From Betaproteobacteria bacterium HGW-Betaproteobacteria-4 (GTDB lineage Bacteria; Pseudomonadota; Gammaproteobacteria; Burkholderiales; Rhodocyclaceae): DNA of 45,497 nucleotides. The position numbers and the translations under genes are program-made. The stretch is taken from positions 1-45,497 of the forward strand of contig PHCH01000035.1 of NCBI GenBank assembly GCA_002840785.1, written 5' to 3'. The notes below the pieces were generated by a model that made no database searches, was not told the DNA's origin, and worked only from the letters and a program-made list of their open reading frames with translations. Below, piece by piece: positions 19,444-27,218 of this stretch (positions within the stretch are counted from its first letter, which is position 1; each line of letters begins with the position of its first letter).

Positions 19444-22272
19444 TCAGCCGCAGGTACCTACTGCACCGCAGGCCGTGCAGAAATCGCAGCCATCCTTGCG
19501 GATCATCGTGTGGTTGCCGCACTCGCCACAGAGCTTGCCTTGCGTCGGCAGGACCTTGTTGCTGGTCGAGTCTTCCGGTGCTTCGAGGATGCCCATCTGC
19601 TGCAGCGGGAAGCCGCTCTCGTCGAGGATGCCGAGCATGGCGTAGCGGTGGATGATCAGTTGGGCGATGTAGGCCACGGTCGACGGGAAGGTCTGCTGCT
19701 TGCGTGAACCCGGCACGAAGGCCATGAAGTCGCCGAGCGGCTCGGAATAGTCGATCAGCTTGCGCAGCTTCATGCCGATCCAGGCCGGGTCGAGGACGCG
19801 CATGTCGAGCGAAAGCAGCTTGGACAGGCCGTCGAGGGCGCGCGGGTAGTTGCCCGAGAGCCACATCGAGTAAGGCCGGGTGACGCCGTCGGGCAGGGTG
19901 ATTTCCTTGAGACCGAGGACGAAGTCTTCGCCGGTAGACGGGTTATTGACGTCGACTGTCCAGGACAGCGTGCCATCGGTACCGGTCTTCGGCTCCTTGG
20001 CGCTGAACAGGGCATCCTTCACCGGCGTCGGGCCTTCGTGCTTGAAGGCGCCGAGCTGTTCGCAACGCCAGCTGATGACCTGGGCCATGGCGGACACCAC
20101 GGACGGCACGCGCTTGCGTTCGCCGTGCGGCGGCATCGGCATTTCGAAGGAGTCGCCCGGCGTCTTCGACAGCGCGTCGAGCTTCATTTGCAGCCAGCCG
20201 TGATCCTTGGCACGCATGTCCATCGACAGCGTCTTGGCGACGGCACCGAGGCCGCGCGGTTCGGCCGGGCCATTGGCCCACACTTCGAACGGCCAGGCCT
20301 TGCCTTCCGGCTCAACGTGGCCGACGAACAGCGCGAACTTGCCGATCGGCGAATCGAGCATGTAGGTCCAGCACAGGTTGCCTTCCGGCAGGTTCGGGCG
20401 GCCCGGCCAGCGCAGGCTGGCGAGCACCGGGGCCGGCAGGTTCTTGATCGACAGGCGGCGGTTGGCATCGGTGACGAAATCCTGCGGCGCCTTGGCATCG
20501 CCTTCGGCCTTGGCCGACTCGCTGCCGGTAACGGAAAGCACGGAGCCGAGCACGCTGTTCGGACGGGGGTAGTCAGCCGGCACGTTGACCGTCTTCGAAA
20601 TAGAGGTGTCGATAAACGGGGCGACCGCGGCGACCATATCGCTGTGCGCCTGGGCGGAGATTTCGAGGGCCGTGACGAAGTACTCGGGCAGCTTGGCGAC
20701 GTCGCCGCCACGGTGCTTGTACAGGCGCCAGGCGTAGTCCTCGACCGAGTACTCCTTGATCGTCCCGTCCTGCATGCGCTTCTTGCGGCTGTAGGTCCAG
20801 GAGAAGGGCGGCTCGATGCCATTCGAGGCGTTGTCGGCGAAGGCCAGCGAAATGGTGCCGGTCGGCGCGATGGACAGCAGGTGCGAGTTGCGCAGGCCGT
20901 GCTTGCGGATCTCGGCCTTGACGTCACCGGGCAGGCGGGAAGCAAAGTTGCCGCCGGACAGGTAGAGTTCGGCGTTGAAGAGCGGGAAGGCGCCGCGCTC
21001 CTTGGCCATTTCGACCGAGTACATGTAGGCCGTGTCGCGCATGAATTCGCTGATACGAGCCGCCATGGCGCGGGCTTCCGGCTTGTCGTAGCGCAGGCGG
21101 AGCATGGCCAGCGCATCGCCGAGGCCGGTGTAACCGAGGCCGACGCGGCGCTTGTTGGCCGCTTCCTGCTGCTGGCGCTCGAGCGGCCAGTGGGTCGCGT
21201 CGAGCACGTTGTCGAGCATGCGGGTCGAGATGCGGATGACTTCGGCGAAGGTGTCGAAATCGAACTCGGCCTGTTCGGAGAAAGCGTCCTTGATGTACAG
21301 CGTCAGGTTGATCGAACCCAGGCAGCAGCAGCCATACGGCGGCAGCGGCTGTTCGGCGCAGGGGTTGGTCGCCTCGATCACTTCGCAGTAATTGAGGTTG
21401 TTGTCCTTGTTCATGCGGTCGAGGAACAGGATGCCCGGTTCGGCGTGGTCGTAGGTCGATTTCATGACCTGATCCCACAACTCGCGGGCACGCAGCTTGC
21501 GGTAAACCCACAGGCCGTCCTCACGCTGATAGGCGCCGGCGGCGCGCATCTCGGCGTTCGGCTCGGCACGGTGCAGCAACTCGACATCGCCATCGGCATC
21601 GACCGCTTGCATGAACGGGTCGGTAACGCCGATCGAAATATTGAAATTGCTCAGGTCGCCCTTGTCCTTGGCGTGGATGAAGACTTCGATATCCGGATGG
21701 TCGCAGCGCAGCACGCCCATCTGGGCGCCGCGGCGGGCGCCGGCCGATTCGACGGTTTCGCACGAGCGGTCGAAGACGCGCATGTACGACACCGGGCCGG
21801 AAGCACGCGACTGGGTACCCTTGACGCGGGCGCCTTGCGGACGGATGGACGAGAAGTCGTAGCCAACGCCGCCGCCGCGGCGCATCGTTTCAGCGGCCTG
21901 GGCCAGCGCCGTGTAGATGCCGGGACGGCCATCGGTGTTTTCGACGATGGAGTCGCCAACCGGCTGCACGAAACAGTTGATCAGCGTCGCCTGGAGATCG
22001 GTGCCGGCGGCGGAATTGATGCGGCCGGCCGGGATGAAACCGTTTTCCTGGGCCCACAGGAACTTCGATTCCCAGTGAGCGCGATCCGCTTCCTGCTCGA
22101 CCTGGGCCAGGGCGTAGGCAACGCGACGGCGCACGTCATGGACATTGGTTTCCTTCCCCTTGGCGTACTTCTCGATGAGCACTTCGGCGGAGATTTCCTG
22201 CTCCGGCAGCGGGGCAAATTGCGGTGCTGCGGGAATGTCTGTCAGCGAAAGCTGTTCGGTGATTTTGCTCAT
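19444..22272 (-). CDS. nrdJ: Adenosylcobalamin-dependent ribonucleoside-diphosphate reductase (class II)
   Basis: Reduces ribonucleotides to deoxyribonucleotides using a coenzyme-B12 radical, independent of oxygen. The 942-residue protein has the class II/I barrel: an early cysteine in [11 protein letters not shown], the glycine-rich [12 protein letters not shown], and the catalytic NPCAEQPL finger (Cys and Glu). A TSCPD-type C-terminal region follows. It ends with a zinc-ribbon-like tail [21 protein letters not shown] that probably re-reduces the active site. The start is set at 22272 (MSKITEQ), where GAGGAG lies 8 nt upstream, rather than the in-frame ATG at 22329. A NrdR-box pair lies upstream. 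Confidence 0.94.
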   Translation of the reverse strand: MSKITEQLSLTDIPAAPQFAPLPEQEISAEVLIEKYAKGKETNVHDVRRRVAYALAQVEQEADRAHWESKFLWAQENGFIPAGRINSAAGTDLQATLINCFVQPVGDSIVENTDGRPGIYTALAQAAETMRRGGGVGYDFSSIRPQGARVKGTQSRASGPVSYMRVFDRSCETVESAGARRGAQMGVLRCDHPDIEVFIHAKDKGDLSNFNISIGVTDPFMQAVDADGDVELLHRAEPNAEMRAAGAYQREDGLWVYRKLRARELWDQVMKSTYDHAEPGILFLDRMNKDNNLNYCEVIEATNPCAEQPLPPYGCCCLGSINLTLYIKDAFSEQAEFDFDTFAEVIRISTRMLDNVLDATHWPLERQQQEAANKRRVGLGYTGLGDALAMLRLRYDKPEARAMAARISEFMRDTAYMYSVEMAKERGAFPLFNAELYLSGGNFASRLPGDVKAEIRKHGLRNSHLLSIAPTGTISLAFADNASNGIEPPFSWTYSRKKRMQDGTIKEYSVEDYAWRLYKHRGGDVAKLPEYFVTALEISAQAHSDMVAAVAPFIDTSISKTVNVPADYPRPNSVLGSVLSVTGSESAKAEGDAKAPQDFVTDANRRLSIKNLPAPVLASLRWPGRPNLPEGNLCWTYMLDSPIGKFALFVGHVEPEGKAWPFEVWANGPAEPRGLGAVAKTLSMDMRAKDHGWLQMKLDALSKTPGDSFEMPMPPHGERKRVPSVVSAMAQVISWRCEQLGAFKHEGPTPVKDALFSAKEPKTGTDGTLSWTVDVNNPSTGEDFVLGLKEITLPDGVTRPYSMWLSGNYPRALDGLSKLLSLDMRVLDPAWIGMKLRKLIDYSEPLGDFMAFVPGSRKQQTFPSTVAYIAQLIIHRYAMLGILDESGFPLQQMGILEAPEDSTSNKVLPTQGKLCGECGNHTMIRKDGCDFCTACGAVGTCG

Positions 22273-22332
22273 CCAAGGCTCCTCTACAAAATTCGGATTT
22301 TCTGGGTTATTAATTTTCGAATGGTGCAAAGG

Positions 22333-22379
22333 CTACTAGATATAGTGCGAGGTGGCAATGTCTTGACTAGATGCAGTGT
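22333..22379 (-). promoter_or_regulatory. Pair of NrdR boxes upstream of nrdJ
   Basis: On the minus strand, ACTATATCTAGT (core 22345-22336) matches the NrdR consensus CWATATNTWG fully. A second box CTGCATCTAG (core 22376-22367) matches at 8 of 10 positions. Core-to-core distance is exactly 31 bp, the spacing typical of tandem NrdR boxes. This predicts repression of nrdJ by NrdR in response to dATP/ATP. Confidence 0.75.
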
Positions 22380-22423
22380 TTGCGTCAGGGGTGGCAAGCA
22401 ATGCTGATGTGCTAAAAAAAGTC

Positions 22424-22461
22424 CAAAAAAACAAAGCCCCGGCCGCATTCGCGGCCGGGGC
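22424..22461 (-). terminator. Rho-independent terminator after ackA
   Basis: An 11-bp perfect stem (22436-22446 / 22451-22461, GCCCCGGCCGC and its complement) with a 4-nt loop. On the minus strand it is followed by TTTGTTTTTTT. It lies 19 nt beyond the ackA stop. Confidence 0.92.
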
Positions 22462-22479
22462 TCAGGCCGAAATATTTTT

Positions 22480-23661
22480 TCAGAGAGCGAGCAGTGTCTG
22501 CGCGTGGTGCGCCATCATCCATTCTTCATTGGTCGGAATGACCAGCACATCGACGCTGCTGTTGCCGGCGCTGATCACGATGTCGTGGCGTGCATTGGCT
22601 TCCGGATCGAGGCGGATGCCCAGCCATTCCGACTGCAAACAGACACGGCGACGGACCTCGGCGGCGTGCTCGCCGATGCCGCCGGTGAACACCAGGGCGT
22701 CGATGCCGCCCGAGGCAGCCACCAGCGAGCCGAGCTCGCGGGCGATGCGGTAGCAGAACAGGTCGACTGCCTCCCCGGCTTCAGGCTTGTCGCTGGCGAG
22801 CAGGGTGCGCATGTCCTGGCTGATCCCGGAAACGCCGAGCAGGCCGGATTCCTTGTAGAGCATTTTGGTCATGTCCTTGACCGACAGCCCCTTGGTTTCC
22901 ATGAGGTGAAGGATGACGCCGGGGTCGAGATTGCCGCAGCGCGTGCCCATGAGCAGGCCGTCGATGGTCGAGAAGCCGAGCGTCGTGGCGACGCACTTGC
23001 GATTGACCATGGCCGCCATGCTGGCGCCGTTGCCGAGGTGGGCGACGACGACGCGGCCGTTGGCGCGGTGCGAGTGCCGGGGCAGGGCGCGGGCGATGAA
23101 CTCGTAGGACAGGCCGTGGAAACCATAGCGCTTGATGCCTTCGGCCGACAGGGCGCGGGGCAGGCCGAAGGTCTGGGCGACTTCCGGCTGGCTGCGGTGG
23201 AAGGCGGTGTCGAAACAGGCGATCTGCGGGACGCCGGGGAGCAGCGCCTGGAGGGCACGGATGCCGGCGACGTTGTGCGGTTCGTGGAGCGGAGCGAGCG
23301 GGATGAAGCTGGCCAGATGGCCGAGCACGGTGTCGTCGACGATGGTCGGCTGCGAGTAGCGTTCGCCGCCATGGACGACGCGATGACCGACGGCGACGAT
23401 CTGCCAGCCGGCATGGGTGGCCATGAACCATTTGAGCAGCGCATCGAAAGCCTGATCGTGGCTGACCTGCTCGCCGGCAATCATCTGGTCGGCAATTTTC
23501 TCGCCGGCCTTGTTCTTGGCGACCATTTTCGTGGCCTGGGTGCCGATGCCGTCGATCTGGCCGGAGACTTCGGCTTCCGGTGAAATCGGGTGGGCAAGCG
23601 AGAAAAGGGCGAACTTGATGGACGACGATCCAGCGTTGATCGTCAGGATGCCTTGCTTCAT
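22480..23661 (-). CDS. ackA: Acetate kinase
   Basis: Interconverts acetate + ATP and acetyl phosphate + ADP. The 393-residue protein begins with LTINAGSSSIKFALF (phosphate 1 motif) and has VGHRVVHGG, RYGFHGLSYEF, VAHLGNGASM and FTGGIGEHA, the complete acetokinase signature set. It starts directly after the phosphotransacetylase stop codon (TAAATG), so the two are co-translated as an acetyl-CoA/acetate module. Confidence 0.96.
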   Translation of the reverse strand: MKQGILTINAGSSSIKFALFSLAHPISPEAEVSGQIDGIGTQATKMVAKNKAGEKIADQMIAGEQVSHDQAFDALLKWFMATHAGWQIVAVGHRVVHGGERYSQPTIVDDTVLGHLASFIPLAPLHEPHNVAGIRALQALLPGVPQIACFDTAFHRSQPEVAQTFGLPRALSAEGIKRYGFHGLSYEFIARALPRHSHRANGRVVVAHLGNGASMAAMVNRKCVATTLGFSTIDGLLMGTRCGNLDPGVILHLMETKGLSVKDMTKMLYKESGLLGVSGISQDMRTLLASDKPEAGEAVDLFCYRIARELGSLVAASGGIDALVFTGGIGEHAAEVRRRVCLQSEWLGIRLDPEANARHDIVISAGNSSVDVLVIPTNEEWMMAHHAQTLLAL

Positions 23662-25080
23662 TTAGACGGTTCCAGTTTTACGGTTGTGGTGGGCGATCAG
23701 CGCGGCGATGACGCACGACGCCGTGCGGGTTTCGGCCGAATCGGCGCGGCTGGTCAGCACGATGGGCACCTTGGTGCCGAGCACGATGCCGGCGGTCAGT
23801 GCATTGGCCAGGTATTCGAGCTGCTTGGCGATCATGTTGCCGGACTCGAGATCGGGGACGACAAGGATTTCGGCGTGGCCGGCGACGGCCGACTTGATGC
23901 CCTTGGTCTTGGCGGCGACGAGCGAAACGGCATTGTCGAAGGCCAGCGGGCCGTCGAGGATGCCACCCTTGATCTGGCCGCGGTCGGCCATCTTGCACAG
24001 GGCGGCGGCATCGAGCGTCGATTGGATTTTCGGGTTGACCGTCTCGACCGCCGACAGGATCGCTACCTTGGGTTCGGGGATGCCGAGGATGTGGGCGAGG
24101 TCGATGGCGTTGCGGATGATGTCGGCCTTTTCTTCGAGCGTCGGGGCGATGTTGATGGCGGCGTCGGTGATCAGGAGCGGACGATGGTAGGTCGGCACGT
24201 CCATGACGAAGACGTGGCTGATCCGGCGGCTGGTGCGCAGGCCGTTGGCCCGGGCGACGACTTCGCCCATCAGTTCGTCGGTGTGCAGGCTGCCCTTCAT
24301 CAAGGCTTCGGCATCGCCGGTGCGGACCAGCGAGACGGCGACCGCGGCGGAGTCGTGGCTGTGCGCGGCGTGGACGATGCGGATGCCGTTGAGGTCGATG
24401 CCGAATTCCTCGGCGACGGCGCGAATCTTGTTTTCCGGGCCGACCAGGATGGGCTCGATGATGCCGGCCTGAAAGGCCTGGACCGGCCCCTTGAGCGATT
24501 CTTCGTCACACGGGTGGGCGACGGCGGTCGGCACCGGTTCCAGACCTTTGACGCGCTCGAGCAGGTGAATGTAGCGTTCGTGCTTGTCGTCGATGCGGAT
24601 CTCCGGCATGTGCACTTTTTGCAGGCGGGAGACCTTTTCCGTCGGGGCCAGGACTTCGGCCGTGCCACGCACCACCTGCAGGCCTTCCTGGTTGGTGCAC
24701 ACGCAGTCGAAATTGATGTGCTTGTTGTGATCGAATTTCTGCTTGGCGGTGACGGTGATGGTGATGGTGTCGCCGATGGTGACCGGGCGGGCAAAGTGCA
24801 GCGCCTGGTCGATCAGGATGGTGCCAGGGCCGGGAAACTGGGTGCCGAGGACGGTCGAGATCAGCGAGCCGCTCCACATGCCGTGGGCGATGACTTCGCG
24901 GAACAGGCCGCTTTCGGAATAGCCGGGGTCGACCACCGAGGGATTGACGTCGCCGGTCAGGATGGCGAACAGCTTCACGTCCTCGGGCATCAGGGTGCGC
25001 GTCAGGCTGGACGAGTCGCCGACGCGGATTTCGTCGTAGGTGGTGTTGACCAGGTAACGCTGCTCGTTGCTCTCATGCAT
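23662..25080 (-). CDS. MaoC-like hydratase / phosphate acetyl- or butyryltransferase fusion
   Basis: A 472-residue two-domain protein. Residues ~10-150 form a MaoC/hotdog domain (FAILTGDVNPSVVD, ahead of the hydratase-type region, and LIDQALHFARPVTIGDTI). Residues ~165-470 form a PTA_PTB phosphotransacylase domain (VAHPCDEESL, MKGSLHTDELM, VFVMDVPTYHRPLLITDAAIN split by short linkers). Fusions of this type are usually annotated bifunctional enoyl-CoA hydratase/phosphate acetyltransferase. Pairing with ackA supports acyl-CoA to acyl-phosphate conversion; substrate (acetyl versus butyryl) cannot be settled from sequence. An AGGAG precedes the start. Confidence 0.88.
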   Translation of the reverse strand: MHESNEQRYLVNTTYDEIRVGDSSSLTRTLMPEDVKLFAILTGDVNPSVVDPGYSESGLFREVIAHGMWSGSLISTVLGTQFPGPGTILIDQALHFARPVTIGDTITITVTAKQKFDHNKHINFDCVCTNQEGLQVVRGTAEVLAPTEKVSRLQKVHMPEIRIDDKHERYIHLLERVKGLEPVPTAVAHPCDEESLKGPVQAFQAGIIEPILVGPENKIRAVAEEFGIDLNGIRIVHAAHSHDSAAVAVSLVRTGDAEALMKGSLHTDELMGEVVARANGLRTSRRISHVFVMDVPTYHRPLLITDAAINIAPTLEEKADIIRNAIDLAHILGIPEPKVAILSAVETVNPKIQSTLDAAALCKMADRGQIKGGILDGPLAFDNAVSLVAAKTKGIKSAVAGHAEILVVPDLESGNMIAKQLEYLANALTAGIVLGTKVPIVLTSRADSAETRTASCVIAALIAHHNRKTGTV

Positions 25081-25129
25081 GGTAATACTCCTGAAAAGAC
25101 GCTATCCCGAGGGCGGTCAGGCTGCTCAC

Positions 25130-25158
25130 AGTATAGTGTGCTGCGATGCAGCAAACAA
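25130..25158 (-). promoter_or_regulatory. Sigma-70 promoter with dyad for the phosphotransacetylase-ackA operon
   Basis: On the minus strand, TTGTTT (25158-25153), a 17-nt spacer and TATACT (25135-25130) precede the gene by about 50 nt. The spacer holds a perfect dyad TGCTGC-GAT-GCAGCA (25139-25153), a plausible operator. Confidence 0.6.
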
Positions 25159-25187
25159 CGATCCGGCAGCCTGCGCGGGGTTTCGGC

Positions 25188-25676
25188 TCAGTTTGGTCGG
25201 GGCCTTGTGCGGCGCTCGCGGGCGGCATTGACCGGTGGAATGTCGATGTCCAGCTCCGGCCGCAACTGCGCCAGCTGGTTGACCACCCAGTGGTTGGCTT
25301 CGCCGGAAAACTCCCGCGAAATCAGCGGGGCACCGGTGCAGGCTTCGACAAAAAGGGCCACGGCAGCCGAGCGGCTGACGCCGTATTCGCAGTGGACGAG
25401 CACCGAGATGTCGTCCGGCGAGTCTTGCAGATCCTGGACGAAGGTGAAAATCTGGCGCGCCATGCGGTAATCGAACAGGCCGGGCAGGGGCGCCGGCAGG
25501 TATTCGTCGGCCGGCACGGCGTCGTAGAAGGCGAGGCGCAGGATGTGCTCGAAATGGGCGTGCAGGTTGGCCGGCGGGCTGCCCGGGTCGGTGATCGAAA
25601 TGACGGCAATCGAGGGGTTGCCGATCAGGGATTCGGCGACTTCGCGCGAGGCGAAATAAACTTTGCTGATGCTCAT
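25188..25676 (-). CDS. Dual-specificity/tyrosine phosphatase-like protein
   Basis: A 162-residue protein with the cysteine-phosphatase loop HCEYGVSRS (His95-Cys96-x5-Arg102), the catalytic signature of protein tyrosine and dual-specificity phosphatases. An upstream acidic stretch (DAVPADEY) could supply the general acid. It starts within the last codons of the upstream kinase-like gene (ATGA overlap at 25673-25676). This suggests a coupled kinase/phosphatase pair. The substrate is unknown. A much longer open frame running back through fabI is an artefact of two frameshifts. Confidence 0.8.
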   Translation of the reverse strand: MSISKVYFASREVAESLIGNPSIAVISITDPGSPPANLHAHFEHILRLAFYDAVPADEYLPAPLPGLFDYRMARQIFTFVQDLQDSPDDISVLVHCEYGVSRSAAVALFVEACTGAPLISREFSGEANHWVVNQLAQLRPELDIDIPPVNAARERRTRPRPN

Positions 25677-26210
25677 TCCATGAAAACCGGGTCGGAGAAA
25701 ACGAGGGTGCCGTCCTTGCGCATCATGAGGTTGTCGGCCTTGATGAGGTCGGGCAGGGCGCCGTATTCGGTTGAAAAATCTTCCACCGCCTTGAGCGATT
25801 CCTTGAGCGCATCGGTCCACCCCATGGGCGTGACAACGAGGTGATGCAAGGCGATGCGGCCCATGTCCTGGGCCAGGTTGCGCCACATCATGCAGGCGTC
25901 GAAATAAGAGAACCGGCAGCGGGTAGAGCCGCTCGACTTCGACGATGTAAAACGGAAAGCCGCGGCTGGAGCGGCCGACCGTGCCGTGGTCGGCAAAAAC
26001 GATAGGAAAGTGGGTGCCGGTCGGGCGGTCGTCGGCCGTGTAGTAAGCGTAGTCGGTCGGCGATGAAAGCACCTTGTAGACGCGCTCCTGGCCATCGACG
26101 GTGTCGGCTTCGAGGACGATGGTGCTCTCGCCGCGGCCGATTTCCCGGCGCCCGTTGAGCAGCGGGTGATCCGGCACCGGGTCGGGGAGTAGTCCGTCAA
26201 TGTCAGGCAT
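25673..26210 (-). pseudogene. Protein-kinase-like gene, frameshifted
   Basis: From ATG 26210 the frame gives MPDIDGLLPDP, then REIGRGESTIVLEAD, then ERVYKVLSS. This resembles a kinase N-lobe with a glycine-containing loop and a Lys. It continues to VEVERLYPLP near 25915. Related sequence then resumes one frame over (SYFDACMMWRNLAQDMGR), ending with LIKADNLMMRKDGTLVFSDP, which resembles a kinase catalytic loop (D-x-x-x-x-N) and a Dx-type metal motif. The total length is not a multiple of three, so there is a frameshift or small deletion near 25900-25915. The kinase-like assignment rests on motif resemblance only. It overlaps the phosphatase gene by 4 nt. Confidence 0.6.
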
Positions 26211-26230
26211 CAGCTTCTCCGAAATCGCTT

Positions 26231-26261
26231 CAAATTGGCGGGAGCTTGCCCCGCCAATTTG
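26231..26261. repeat. 12-bp perfect inverted repeat
   Basis: CAAATTGGCGGG (26231-26242) and CCCGCCAATTTG (26250-26261) flank AGCTTGC. It abuts dispersed-repeat copy B and lies between the fabI stop and the kinase-like gene. No T-run follows in the minus direction, so it is not a classical terminator. Confidence 0.8.
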
Positions 26262-26293
26262 AAATTTGGCCATTTTTTCCGGTTGACCGTAGC
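26261..26293 (-). repeat. Dispersed 38-bp repeat, copy B (reverse)
   Basis: On the minus strand reads GCTACGGTCAACCGG, AAAAAA, T, GGCCAAAT, TTC, continuing into the adjacent hairpin. Located 18 nt after the fabI stop. Confidence 0.8.
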
Positions 26294-26311
26294 AATCGCT
26301 ACCAAACAGCC

Positions 26312-26996
26312 TCAGGCGACGATATGGGCGCCGGCGTCGACGTAAATGGTCTGCCCGGTCATGCCGGACGAGCCAGGCGTGCACAGGAAGGCGGTCAGGG
26401 CGCCGACTTCGTCGATGGTCACGGTGCGGCCGAGCGGTGCCTTGGCGGCGTCGTTTTCGAGCAGGGTGTTGAAGTTGGCGATGCCGGAGGCGGCACGGGT
26501 CATGATCGGGCCGGGCGACACGGCGAAAACGCGAATGCCCTTGGGGCCGAGGTCGTAGGCCATGTAGCGGACCGCCGATTCGAGCGCCGCCTTGATGATG
26601 CCCATGACGCCGTAGTTGCGCACGACGCGCTCGGCGCCGAGGTAGGACATGGTGATCAGCGAGCCGCCGTGGGCCATCAGCGGCGATGGCGAAGTCGAGT
26701 TCGCCGAATTCGTCGCCGCACTGCTTGATGGCGGCTTCCAGGCTGCCTTCCTCGGTGACGTCGAGCTTGAGGAAGAGCTTGGCGCCCAGCGCTTCGGCCA
26801 ACGGCTGGGTGTATTTGGCGGTCTTGTCGTTCTGGTAGGTCAGGGCGATTTCGCCACCCAGGGCGCGAATGGCCTTGGCCACGGCAAAGGCGATTGATTT
26901 GTCGTTGGCGACGCCGGTGATCAGGCCTTTTTTGCCAGCCAGCGGCAGCAAGGCGTTCATGTTGGCCAGGGGGGATTGTTCGTTTATTGTGGTCAT
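26312..26996 (-). pseudogene. fabI: Enoyl-[acyl-carrier-protein] reductase (NADH), internal deletion
   Basis: Last reductive step of fatty-acid elongation. The N-terminal part (LLPLAGKKGLITGVANDKSI, the NADH-binding variant fold, to GELDFAI) and the C-terminal part are both typical FabI. The latter includes GGSLITMSYLGAERV with the catalytic Tyr, NYGVMGIIKAAL with the second Tyr and Lys, and the SGMTGQTIYVDAGAH end. At about 26680-26685 the frame shifts: roughly 40 residues expected between GELDFAI and LMAHGGS are missing, and the frames differ. The start at 26996 has AAGGAAG 6 nt upstream. As written the enzyme would be non-functional. Given that FabI is often essential, sequence error is a serious alternative. 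Confidence 0.85.
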
Positions 26997-27036
26997 TCTG
27001 TTCTTCCTTGCTGAGTCGATCGGGGTGTATTGCGCT

Positions 27037-27176
27037 GCACCATGCATGGGCGAATGTCACCAATTGATGGTGCTTGGTCAATGTTGCGACGCAGCACCAT
27101 TGTTGCACATTCCGGTTTTCCGGCGTGTTACAAATCCCCGGTTGTTGATCTCGGACAACAAACGGAAACGTTCCGG
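27037..27176. promoter_or_regulatory. Dyad-rich control region between fabI and hoxF
   Basis: A 222-bp divergent intergenic region holds several symmetrical sites. The heptamer GCACCAT occurs at 27037-27043 and 27094-27100 and inverted at 27067-27073; the last two sit in a perfect 8-bp inverted repeat ATGGTGCT/AGCACCAT (27067-27074 / 27093-27100). TTGTTG/CAACAA arms lie at 27142-27147 and 27156-27161, and CGGAA-ACG-TTCCG at 27163-27175. No -24/-12 sigma-54 promoter was found. Probable regulator-binding sites for hox, fabI or both. Confidence 0.5.
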
Positions 27177-27218
27177 TGCTAGTCTTTTCATGTCATAGGC
27201 AATTTTCAGGAGATTGTC

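Noticed and set aside
20038..22407. 789-codon open frame on the + strand opposite nrdJ
   Set aside because: Antisense shadow of a high-GC gene; no recognisable motifs, low-complexity Gly/Arg/Ala composition, and nrdJ is clearly the real gene.
23590..25470. 626-codon open frame opposite ackA and the phosphotransacetylase
   Set aside because: Spans two convincing genes antisense; composition typical of a complementary-strand artefact.
25188..27047. A 619-residue protein joining FabI, repeat, kinase-like protein and phosphatase
   Set aside because: Arises because the fabI deletion and the kinase-like frameshift happen to keep one frame open; the parts are separate genes with their own starts.
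27040..27200. Sigma-54 promoter for the hox operon
   Set aside because: Every GG in the region was checked for GC 10 nt downstream; none fits.
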